Assembly (NCBI GenBank): GCA_021399445.1
Contig: JAJTUQ010000005.1
Location: forward strand, 4,216,001-4,280,000
Length of the DNA stretch: 64,000 nucleotides
From: Xylogone sp. PMI_703
Taxonomy: Eukaryota; Ascomycota; Leotiomycetes
Direction: 5' to 3'
Below the pieces are notes generated by a model, which worked only from the letters and a program-made list of their open reading frames with translations, ran no database searches and had not been told where the DNA came from. Shown here in pieces: positions 32,820-42,797 of the stretch. The number at the start of each line of letters is the position of its first letter. The first letter of the stretch is position 1. Made by a program: the position numbers and the translations under genes.

Positions 32820-34628
32820 CGTTGCAAATCTGAGTATTCGAAATCTTCACTATATATCTCGGCGCTAGTAGCACGGATCACAATAGCATCTAGCAGTTAG
32901 AAGAATGGTAACAACTTCTGTTGCGTGTCTGAACGGCAGAAATCGTCACTATATACTCGTCTTGACAAAAAGAACTATTAATAAAGGGATAAAAGAAGAA
33001 AAAGAAACTGAAGAGGTCTAATCCCAGGCAAAAGAGTTCGGGCCATACAGTTATCACTTGTTGCGTACTGTATGCCCTACATCTCCCCTAATGTTCAGTG
33101 CTTTGTGCACTATTAGGATTAGTCCCTTTATCCCACCTCCAGAACAGTAATTGACCTGACGCTCTGCCATGAGAGGCGCTTTTTACTGTTCCTTGTATAT
33201 TACCACCTTCTTTGTACTTATATATCAATGTATAGGCCCGACGAGCAATAGGTACGCTAACCAAGGATGAGGTTAGTCATACTCCCTCCTGTCAGTTACT
33301 TTCTCCGGACTATTGATATGTATCACATCGCTGCACAGCATGCACACACAGATACAAATACGTATAGCCCTCCAATAAGGATGGTTTTACAAATGTTGCG
33401 GATCTGGGTATAAGAAATCGTCACTACCAAGCTCGGCGTCATATTACCCAAAAAGCATCTTTTACGTTGCGTATCTGAGTGGTGAAAGGTACCACTTATA
33501 TTCCTCGGCATGGTATGTTACCTATATGTGAGTGTGGACCCCTTTCCTCTCGAGCACAGAGAAGTATACGATAATGTGATACTTTCCCGTTGCGTATCTG
33601 ATAATTTGAAAACGTCACTATATATCTCGGCGAATCCAGGGGAAGAGAGCTTTCGAAACGTTGCAGGTCTGGGTACGGAAAATCTTCACTATATTTCTCG
33701 GCGTATTCGTTGATTCTTTCGTAAAGGACATGCATGTCTGATTGTTGCAAGAGCCTTTTTTACGTTGCAAATCCAAGAATGGGAAACCGTCACTATATAG
33801 CTCGGCGTTGTATGCATGACACATGATTGGGTCTCTTCTTTTACTATATCAAGAGGTTCAGAAACAGGGAGACATCTTCATGTTGCGTATCTGAGTGTAA
33901 GAATTCATAACTATATATCTCGGCGTAGATCTAACTTCTATATCAATGATTGGCCAGAAAAGAGCTACAGCTCTTGAATCGTTGCGGATCTGAATCTGAA
34001 GAATCTGCACTATAAGTCTCGGCATAGATTTAGACTCTTCCTTGTAGTATAGTCGTGATAGCAAGAGGTTTGCCTTTTATCGTTGCGAGTCTGAGAACTG
34101 GAAATCGTCACTATATCACTCGGCGGAGATTTGAACGATTCCTACATATATGATTCAATAAGAAGGCACATTGTCAAACGTTGCAGATCTGAATATTGAA
34201 TACTTTCACTATACTTCTCGGCGCGGCTGCATACAGGGCCAGATTCCTATCATGATACATATGCATTTAGCTTTAACAAACAAGAACGGTCATCATATCT
34301 CTCGGCGTTCTAACCCCCCATGCATCAGAAGAGAAGAGAGCCTTATTATTCGTTGCGGGTCTGAATATCACAAACCATCACTATATCTCTCGGCACCGAT
34401 ATGTCAACGTATACATGCATCTAAAAGAAACGTTGCGAATCTACACATTAGAAGTCGTCACTATATTTCTCGGCGTACTCTGTGTGCAGATCAAGCTTTG
34501 TCATTGATCGTTGCGTATCTGGTTTTCAAAAATCTTCACTGTATCTCTCGGCGCAGCTGTGAAGCGTTACTATTCGCCATAAATATGAGAACTTAATTTA
34601 TGTTGCGAGTCTGGATGGAGGAATCTAA
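32820..34628 (+). repeat. dispersed array of ~14 conserved 45-nt units plus partial copies; noncoding
   Basis: Units at 32820-32864, 32919-32962 (3' end worn), 33394-33438, 33465-33510, 33588-33632, 33659-33703, 33763-33807, 33881-33925, 33980-34024, 34081-34125, 34179-34223, 34351-34395, 34431-34475 and 34509-34553; a 3' half at 34284-34307, a 5' half at 34601-34628 and a weak one at 33059. Almost all are exactly 45 nt. Consensus by unit position: 1-7 CGTTGCG, 9-14 ATCTGA or GTCTGA, 15-20 variable, 21-26 GAAATC, 28-36 TCACTATAT, 38-45 TCTCGGCG. Intervals of 26-77 bp are unrelated to each other. Unit starts are not spaced by multiples of three, and frames are broken, so the array is not coding. 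In plus-strand RNA, positions 1-5 could pair with 41-45 using G-U pairs. It lies between the 3' ends of the acyltransferase and Ppo genes. Confidence 0.93.
32981..33191 (+). ncRNA. candidate structured RNA block inside the array
   Basis: Several complementary segments nest or follow each other: ATAAAGGGA 32981-32989 with TCCCTTTAT 33123-33131 (9 bp); CTAATCC 33018-33024 with GGATTAG 33116-33122 (7 bp); GGGCCATACAG 33040-33050 with CTGTATGCCC 33068-33077 (one bulged C); AGTGC 33097-33101 with GCACT 33107-33111, extended by CTAAT/ATTAG; and GAACAGTAA 33142-33150 with TTACTGTTC 33183-33191 (9 bp). The result is a closing stem around two hairpins plus a third hairpin outside. The loop of the first hairpin contains TTGCGTA, as in the array units. 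No folding energy was computed. Confidence 0.4.
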
Positions 34629-34970
34629 TGCTACAGAACTTGACAGGACCTAGCTTGTCTTCTTTGATATGGATATGTAACTGGCGAACTATCAGTGGGG
34701 TGCATATTATTTACGATATGAACTATATAGGTCAGAATTTTGGAGAAACAAAAAAGGAGAAGTTAAAATGAAGCCATGAATTTGGTTACCTGATTCTCTT
34801 TCTAACTCTATGACTAATGCTAATCCTACGAATTTGCGTATGATATCCAAAGGCACATATATGCGTTATGCTATAACACTAACTTCCACGGAAGTCTCCT
34901 CAAAACGTTACCAAAAGTAAATTCCTTCTTGGTTCTCATCAAATAGATATACTCCTGTATGCTTCACAAA
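34629..34970. other. 3' flank of the Ppo gene
   Basis: AT-rich sequence between the end of the array and the stop codon of the Ppo gene; presumably the Ppo 3' untranslated region. No further array unit is seen. Confidence 0.5.
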
Positions 34971-37900
34971 TCATTCCTCATCCCACCATAACTTCATGCT
35001 CGTCGGGAATGGGAAATAACTCCTCTGGTCCGGCGTCATATACAGAACACTTCCAGGGATAGGTCCTGGGATCTTTTTGAGATCTCCCGGATTCTCTCCA
35101 TACGAACTGGTCGCCTTCCTCAAATTCTTCAAACCAAATACAACCTTGAACATGGTCGTCATGGATAGCTTGCTCGCGTCCATACCAGCACATTGGTGTG
35201 GACCGAGACCATATGTCAAGTAGTTCTCCATTGGGCGGTCTAGACGTACAGATAGGGGATCAGGAAAGACCGCTGGATCAATGGAGGCTTGCATTAGGTT
35301 TGGGAAAACACGTCGACCTGTGGGAATTTCAATGGTAGCTTCACCATCTTGGATAGTAATAGGTCCTTGTGTAGGCTCTGAGGGCAAGTGGTCTCTGTAT
35401 AGGCCGGTCGTGGCGCCCAGACGGGCTCCTTCTAGGAAGCTTTCGTGGTATTAGTTGAGGTTATCACTTGATACAGACATGGGACTTACTATCTCAGAAT
35501 TTGCTCATCTGCCTCTGGGGTATCTTGATGCGCTAGCTCATACAATTTAGGGATGTACTCAGGGGCATTGGTAAGATAATAGTCTGCCGATTGCACGAAA
35601 AGCTGAGACTGATTTGCAACACCCGCAACAGCGGTTGGAAGTCTGCGAAAACATCAACATCAGGATATAGGAGCCTTTTGTATTATAATAGGGAATTCTT
35701 ACATATTTGTCCATACAATTTCCTTTATAGGTAGTTTGCTGTTTAAGAATCTTTGGATCATATGTGTACCGTAGTCGGTTAAAGGGCCTGTCTGTTGCGG
35801 TTTTGTGGTAAAGTATGCAATGATTCCTGTTGCTGCAACGGCCTCTACATTTTGTTGTAGGAGTTCCCCAAGCTGTTGTGCTAGCACTCTTGCAGTCGTG
35901 TTCACTTGGAATGCCTTGGCAATATCGGCATTGAAGAAGATAGCGATGAAAATAATACAGAATATCTGATACATCTCTTGCTCAGTGTATTTTCCTTTCG
36001 GAAAATCTTCTGTCTTGATAGGCAGGCCGAATACTGAAGCAGAAAAGCGAGCGCTGACAAGATTAGCTACATCACGAACGATGTCAACTTCGTAAGATTT
36101 TGTGCCAGGAGTTTTAAACTTATATTTGTTGATGAGAGCGTTTGTAGTGATGGAGAAGAATTTCCTAACTTCTGCATCCCACGGCTTAGGATAGAGAGCT
36201 TTCATGACTATAGTACGAGAGGAAGCATTGGCAGGGAGATCTCCGGATAAACAGAAATTGACGCCATATGTTTTCTTCGGTTGAGATGCTAAGTATTCAA
36301 TAGCCTTTCCCCAAGTAACTTTGAAACTTTCTTTGTCTTCAATGACTCTTTTGCAAGCTGCAAAGCTGTTTATGAAGATAAGAGGCTGGGTAGGTGTCGG
36401 CCTCTCCCATGAATACTGGTCGGCTCGACCGAGTGACTGAAGGATAGCTCGATTCTCCGAGGGAATGACAAATGGGAAATGGACATAGACGGAGTTGTTG
36501 TCAAAGTTGTTCGGGAGTGCACGTAGGAATAGCTTGTACATGACGGCTCCATCATCGACGGTAACATCATATTGGACTTCATTGTAACTATGTAACTTGT
36601 TAGCAACTTCAGAAAGAAAAATAGGACGGTGGTACAAAACCCCCAAGCCGTGAGATTCTTCGGCGTGTAATCAACTGTGTAGAAACGATCGCCCCTAACT
36701 AGAGCAACGGCGTCGGATAAGATAGCATATGAGGTTGTGAAATTTACACAGAGTCCAGAGCCCGGAGACATGGGTGGTTTTGCTTTCTCAACAACAAGGC
36801 CGGGGTACAACTCCACGAAATCCGGTGAATCATACAAATCTCTCAATTTTTGAGCAACGGCTGGGTCTGGGTTAATGTCTTCGAAAGTGGCATGTTTACT
36901 GAGTCCTGAAAATTCACGGAACTCGTTGAGGGTCGCCATATTCCATGCTCGAGCTTGAATGATACCTAACATTTCGACGGATCTAAGAATCTTCGGTACT
37001 CTATTGGCGCCGAATGAACCAGCAACATCTTCAACTGAACTTATTAGAAGCTCTGCTACGGCGTTATCATCCAAGGTACCGTCAGGATTACGTTGAAGGC
37101 TAGCGAATGGACGCTGCAGAGGATCTTCAGAAAGTGATTGTTCGAATTCATTGAGTGTGCCAAGAAGTTCCCGTAGAGAAACGTCTTCTGGATTTCTTCC
37201 GGGGAATAAATTGGCATACTCGTCCTGAGTCCACTTTTCATCCCTTTCAGAGATAGCTGAGTGCCATCTATAAACTAGACTGCGTATTAGTGATTGGAGA
37301 TCATAGCAGATTAAGTATAGCTTACTTAGATTGAACTCTGCAGAGACTTGATTTCCAAGTCCCTCTGGAGCTGGAGTATTGAAAAGCGTCTTTCCGTCTC
37401 CACTGCGAGGATCTAGATCCCATTGTGTGCCCACTCGATTTAGACTTAATATTGTTCTCACGTAATCCTTGAGGATTATATTTGCATATAGACCGCAAGT
37501 CACAAGACGTCCGGTCTGGAATAGATCGTTGTCGTATTTGTCCCAGGCTTCCTGGCCTGCGTCGTCTCTTGGCTTGGTGAAACGGCCATTTTCATTGATC
37601 CTGATATATAATCAGAGCAGTGATAGAGTAGGCAACGAAGGTTAAATCTTACATGGCTAGCTGAGTGACGACGTAATTGTGGAATCGGTTAAACATGATT
37701 AAGAAAGCACCAACCCCTGGAGGAAATCCCAAGATTCTCTTCGATGAGAAAGAGTCCGGCTTCAGTCTACCATCCTTGAATGTGCGCATGGCATCTTGCT
37801 CCTGCTGATTAGTTCCATAAAGCGGAGACAAATCCAGATAGCTACTAGCCATTGAGATTGTGTAGTCATCATGGCTCTATCCCTATCAGTATCGCATAGC

Positions 37901-38507
37901 CACGAGGCTTAATCGGAAGACTTACAGTAAGGAAGATGTCATGGATAATAATAGTAGCTAGATAGAATAGCATACTAGAAATCTTGTTTGGATGAGGTTC
38001 AAATGTTTCTCCACGGACCATTAAGCTATCAAATATTATCCCAGGATCGGGCAGAGCTATATTTTGCAATATTACAGGCTTTGCTGACCGCGCATATGGC
38101 GTATTTGCTTTCCCGAGATTGGGATCCCGGATATTGTTGTTAGAGCCATCCGCTGAACGATACTTATACTGCGAACCGAGACTAGATACAGGTGGATGTG
38201 GAAGAGAATTGTATAGAGAGTTGATGAAGCTGCTGGTCAAGTCATTGCTAAGCTTGGATGAAGTTGGAAGCTTGGCTAATAACTGAACTAGGTGCTCGAG
38301 GATGAGCTGATCATCGTTCTGGAAGCCTTTGACTTCTGAACTGAATAGCTGAAAGAGAGTTTCAACATCTCTAAACCCGAACTTCTTGAGGTCGGCTAGG
38401 AATCCCTTCATCTTAACCTGGTCATCGTTGGCTGGAAGATAAGGATATTGAGGGGTTGATGAGAAGGATTTGGATAGAAGCTGCTTGACTGAGAATAATG
38501 ATTCCAT
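34971..38507 (-). CDS. ppo: Ppo-type fatty-acid dioxygenase/P450 fusion (psi factor-producing oxygenase, linoleate diol synthase family)
   Basis: Seven exons (38507-37926, 37876-37653, 37600-37326, 37274-36641, 36587-35703, 35642-35490, 35439-34971) give 1073 residues. The N-terminal heme peroxidase/dioxygenase domain has the distal-His motif IIIHDIFLTSHDDY, SSYLDLSPLYG, and the catalytic Tyr362 and proximal His365 in YRWH. The C-terminal P450-like domain has VAGVANQSQ (the amide residues used for hydroperoxide isomerisation) and the heme-Cys loop GLGPHQCAG (Cys about 1001). Family members oxidise linoleic and oleic acid to hydroperoxides and diols or related oxylipins that control sporulation and host interaction. 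Both halves appear intact, so 5,8- or 7,8-diol synthase or 10R-dioxygenase-type activity is possible; the exact product cannot be read from sequence. Confidence 0.95.
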
Positions 38508-40035
38508 ATTGGATTAGTTTGTATTGAGAAGGTAACAAGGACACCAAGATATTTGACGGAAAACCTTAAATTGTTGAATCCTATATTCACAAGGATATGG
38601 ACGCCAGGTAGTAGTGAGATGTTGAAGACACAGGTCAACTAAGATCCTAGCTCCATAGGAGCTCTTTGCCAGGCCTTTGAGATTTGCCTATTTGTGGGAT
38701 AGGGGGGCAAGAAAGTTCAGGAAAGAAAACGTCCTTTGAGCACTCTCGATAGAAATAACTGGTAATTTGAAACAGATAAAGCATAAAAAAGAACAAAAGC
38801 TAGAGAAGAGAGTATGGAAGTAAGAGTTTATAAAATACTATACCCAGTGAGTCGATTCAGACATCGGACTGCAGCAAACCCTAGGGCAGGGCAGATTCCA
38901 TATACAATACCTAGGCACCACGAATCTTTTCTGGGGGAGAGCATCGTATCCAGTCCAATCAGTGAACGACTCGGATGGTCATTTGTAACAAAGAAAGATA
39001 CCAGACACTATAGATATCCAATTCTGGGCTCGTCCTGGCAGCGGCACATGAGTCTCAGTCCCTGAGCGGTATATGCGAGACAACACGATCAGCGCCTATC
39101 TACAGAACAGATCCTCTGGTGCGCGTTCCTGGTTCCGTGAGTGGTAGTTGCAGAATGATTCACCAGACCGCGGGACAGTTAATCTCGGTGCCCAGAAGTG
39201 GCTCTTGCATGTGTACATCTGGGGAGTTGATAGGGTGTAGTATGAAGGCTGCAGCCATTGGGATCCTCAGCGCCCTTGCCTCGCAGACCGCAGGTCTCGT
39301 GGATGTATGCATGTCTCTCCTTATTCCACGGAACGTCAAGACCATCTCGACTTAATTCTGCACTTGATGAACAAAGCAATATATATCCATGACGGGGTGG
39401 TTTTCCTAAATTGGCCGCTGAATAAAAAGATGAAGACGGACTAGGTTGATAAGCAGGCTTCTAACACGCTCATGCCAGGACATAATGTCGCAATTGGTAC
39501 CTTTGGGGGTTGATACGAAGGGCCTCGGCTATGATAGACCGATGAGCATGACGATTTGCTGCATAATGGAGCTGCTATCCCTAAAGCTCCCCTTATCCCA
39601 GACCAAATCCAGTACGGACGATCCGATGGTTGGCAACATCTTATAAATTAGATGTTAAATGGCATTTTTATTATTGGGATTGATGTATGCGGCTGAGAGC
39701 ATGAATCTCCTTACGGCAATTCATATGGAGAACAAGCTTGTACAGATAGAGTTCTCACGGGACACCACGATGCCGGTCCGTTTTTGAGCACACTTACGTA
39801 CTATATCTGAGTCGCAACCTTCAGAGGACTCGCTGCCCAGATTCGTATTTTCCATTCACAGTGTGGTGGCTCAGCTGTGTCGCAGATCCTATGGTCTTTA
39901 TACTGTGGCTGCTGTTGAGTAACATGACCCGCTCATGTGAATTACGGTTCAGAGAACTACGAGCCACTCCTGCGCTCGAAACCGGACAACATCGCGATAG
40001 CATCAAGGCAACCTCTTTCTTTTCTCTGAGACCCA
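38508..40035. other. intergenic, Ppo promoter side and GST 3' side
   Basis: Upstream region of the Ppo gene. Only short overlapping frames; nothing recognised. Confidence 0.5.
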
Positions 40036-40683
40036 CTACCATATCGTCAGATCATACCCATTTCCCTTCCCAATTCCCCTCTTCCAGGCCTCCCTCTCCT
40101 GGATCCTCTTCTTCCAGCCCGCAAGCTTGGGATAGTCCTTCGCGAAATCCACCCACTTTCTCTGCTCCGCCATGTCCAGCGGCCAGCTCAGCATGATATC
40201 CATCCTCCCCAGCTCTCCCCCATTGAACCATTCTGCGTCCCCCAGCTCGCTCTCTAGGTAACTTAGATCTTTCTCCCACTCCGCCGTCGAGAAATTCTTC
40301 CTTAGCCCATTCTGGACCGCTCGCGCCAGGTAAACAAGCGGCCACGGCGTCCTCTTTGCGGCGATATCAAACGTCAATTCGGTCGTCATGATCGGACCCA
40401 GTGTCGAGCCCGCAAAGGACGTAAGTGTCTCATCGCGGATCCAATCCTTGGCCGTAAACCTGCCTGTCGTATCGTAGGTCTTAATGAGGTATGCCGCAAT
40501 GGCAGATGATTCCGTTATAGCTGTCCCATCAGCGGTGACGAGGACGGGGGCCTTTCCTAGGACCTGGACATCTTTGATTTCTGGCGGGGCGCGGAAGGTT
40601 TTGGGGTTCCGGAAGTGGTTCTGGAGGTTGTACTCTATGCCCAATTCTTCAATGAGCCAGAGTATGCGCTGTGATTGGGAGTT
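40036..40683 (-). CDS. glutathione S-transferase, 5' exon unresolved
   Basis: The frame from 40683 reads NSQSQRILWLIEELGIEYNL, the classic N-terminal GST start (Ser in N-S-x-S-Q/R-R-I-L-W), then QVLGKAPVLV with TAITESSAIAAYLIKTY (glutathione-binding Glu-Ser), and a helical C-terminal domain ending near GNGYDLTIW. It is 215 residues without the first residues of the beta strand. A CACAG acceptor lies just before 40683; the upstream ATG at 40770-40768 would give MYDIKPQ after a 66-nt intron with an unconvincing donor (GTCCCA). The product is a cytosolic conjugating or peroxidase-type GST; no substrate can be assigned. Confidence 0.85.
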   Translation of the reverse strand, partial: NSQSQRILWLIEELGIEYNLQNHFRNPKTFRAPPEIKDVQVLGKAPVLVTADGTAITESSAIAAYLIKTYDTTGRFTAKDWIRDETLTSFAGSTLGPIMTTELTFDIAAKRTPWPLVYLARAVQNGLRKNFSTAEWEKDLSYLESELGDAEWFNGGELGRMDIMLSWPLDMAEQRKWVDFAKDYPKLAGWKKRIQEREAWKRGIGKGNGYDLTIW

Positions 40684-40770
40684 CTGTGGTGGAGTTGGTT
40701 ATTTTATGCTTTTATTTTAGTTTGCGACGAATGTGGGGGACAGTGGGACCTGGGGTTTTATGTCATACAT

Positions 40771-41412
40771 CTAGATGATGGAGTGTAGGTACTCCAGCCT
40801 TAGTTACGCCTACTGCCATCTCTTTTAGCGTGTGTTGATCGCTAATTAGAGAAGTGTGTTGATTAATTATTGGGAGTAATTATAGGATTTAAAGGAAGTA
40901 GTACAGTAGTGGGAGTTGGATACTACCACGTTCCATCTTCCATGCTACAAGCCTACAAACAAACATCCTCGTCGCAACAACAATCCTGGTCAGTAACTAC
41001 ACATCCGATGTAGGCAAAACTCTCTTGGAGGCTCTATATTTTGGAAGTCACTACTTATGCGCGATGCTCATATTGGGTTACGAAGGCCTTTGACGGCTTT
41101 TGATCCCGATACCACTCTCTGCGATGCACCGGCTGAACAAGGATACAATCAAGATAGATCCGTACAGGCATCTCAGTCTTGCCAGCCAATGTGCTTTGAG
41201 TTGGTATCCCGACCTTGCGGCTTCCCGGCCCTGGCATGACAGACCGCAAGCTACGGTAGGTGAAAGGCTCAAAAGCCCATCTTTAACCTCTACTTTCTCA
41301 TCTATTCTTCAATCTTATCTCTTTCATTTTTTGTTTGATTTTTCATTTATTATATAGTTAGTTGCATTTGCGCATATCCATATCTCCATCAATTGTATCT
41401 TAAACAGGGACC
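40771..41412. promoter_or_regulatory. divergent promoter region, GST and hydroxyacid dehydrogenase
   Basis: Start codons point apart across this interval. T-rich stretches precede 41413. No further gene seen. Confidence 0.4.
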
Positions 41413-42797
41413 ATGGCCAAGCCAGTTGTGTTACACATCGGTGACCCGGTGAAATGGAACACGGAGTACTACCAGCAATTCTCAAAAGATTTCACAGTTA
41501 TACGTCCTTCGACAAAGGAACGCCAAAGGGATGAATTTATTAAAGCTTTAAAAGAGAAGAGATGGGGCAATTTTGACGCTATCTTCAGACCATTTTGGAA
41601 TACCGGTGGTGAGATGGGGAGATGGGATAAAGAATTGATTCCTCTGCTTCCTCGGTCTTGCAAGGTGTTTGCTTCTGCTGGTGCTGGGTTTGATTGGGTG
41701 GATGTTGATATTCTTGCTGATTATGGTATGTATATATTTTCCCCGTTGATATATCAAGCAAAGAAAGAAGAGTTTCTGATACTCATTATGATCATAGGGA
41801 TTATCTACTGCAATAGGTACGCCAGTCTCCGAAACGATATTGTTTTGCATATCAAAACAGAATAAAATAAGTAAGAAGCACACATCTCACCTTTCTCAAG
41901 CGCAGCAGCATCCTCCGAATCCGTCGCCGATTTCGCACTATTTCTCATCATCTCAACTTTCCGGAATCTGAAATGGTAAAACTCACCCCCTTAAATCTAA
42001 GAACTTACATGTTCCTCAAATCATGTCATTTACTAAAAAGAGACAAGGTGCACAACAGCCTCATCCAATCCTGCAACATTCCAAGAATGCCACCAGGATG
42101 CTGCAGTCCAGTCCCGCAACCCACGCGGCCACAACCTGGGCATCATCGGCCTGGGAAACATCGGCTTCACTATCGCAAAGAAGATCCATCTCGCACTCGG
42201 CATGAACATCAAGTACCACGACATCATGCGCAAATCGCCTTCCCAGGAGTCCCACGTTGGCGCAGAGTTCTTCCCGGATCTGTACGCTATGCTAGCGGTC
42301 TGTGATTGTGTGGTGCTGGCTACGCCAGCTGCGCCGAACGGGAAGAAAGTAGTTGATAGGGAGGCACTCGGACATTTCAAGATGGGGAGTCGGTTTGTGA
42401 ATATTGCGAGGGGCAGTCTGGTCGATGAGGAGGCGGTGGCGGATGCGGTTCAGGAGGGAAGGTTGGTTGGGGTCGGGCTGGATGTGCATGAGGATGAGCC
42501 GAGGGTTAATGAGAGATTGAAGGGGATGAGCCAGGTTATTTTGACGTCCCATAATGCTGGTGGTACTTTGGATACGTGAGTTTACTTTTGCTCTCATTTT
42601 CTATATTCTATTCTTATTGTTTTTCTTATACCATGTTATCTATATGTTTGGCTGATTGAAACCTCAGACACATCGGATTCGAGCTGCTGTCGATGCAGAA
42701 TATTGATGCAGTATTAAAGGGGAAAGATGCTTTGACGCCTGTTAATAAACATCTGATAAAGAGCTCTAGCAGCAAGAAGGAGCGGGCTCTCCTGTGA
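41413..42797 (+). CDS. D-isomer-specific 2-hydroxyacid dehydrogenase (glyoxylate/hydroxypyruvate reductase-like)
   Basis: Five exons, 41413-41725, 41798-41816, 41901-41975, 42048-42575 and 42668-42797, give 354 residues. The second exon is only 19 nt and supplies GIIYCN, which joins to SAAASSESVADFALFLI as expected for the family. Two acceptors are AAG. The NAD(P)-binding Rossmann motif is LGIIGLGNIG; catalytic residues lie in ARGSLVDE (Arg), GLDVHEDEP (Glu) and TSHNAGGTL (His). The enzyme reduces 2-ketoacids such as glyoxylate or hydroxypyruvate with NAD(P)H in the cytosol or mitochondria; the exact substrate is not determined. Confidence 0.93.

Noticed and set aside
34171..34596. 141-codon open frame through the array
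   Set aside because: Unit spacing is not a multiple of three and other units contain stops in the matching frame, so the frame is accidental.
32820..34628. CRISPR array reading of the 45-nt units
   Set aside because: The genome is eukaryotic, units are diverged from one another, interval lengths vary threefold, and no cas-like gene is present.
32820..34628. Hammerhead-ribozyme or phage-promoter reading of the unit (CTGA...GAAA...GTC; CACTATA)
   Set aside because: CTGA and GAAA are not invariant, there is no room for the third helix, and the short CACTATA likeness to a T7-type promoter is too small to mean anything in nuclear DNA.
40690..40770. Seven-codon first exon of the GST gene
   Set aside because: The donor (GTCCCA) is poor, so I left the 5' end unresolved rather than include it.
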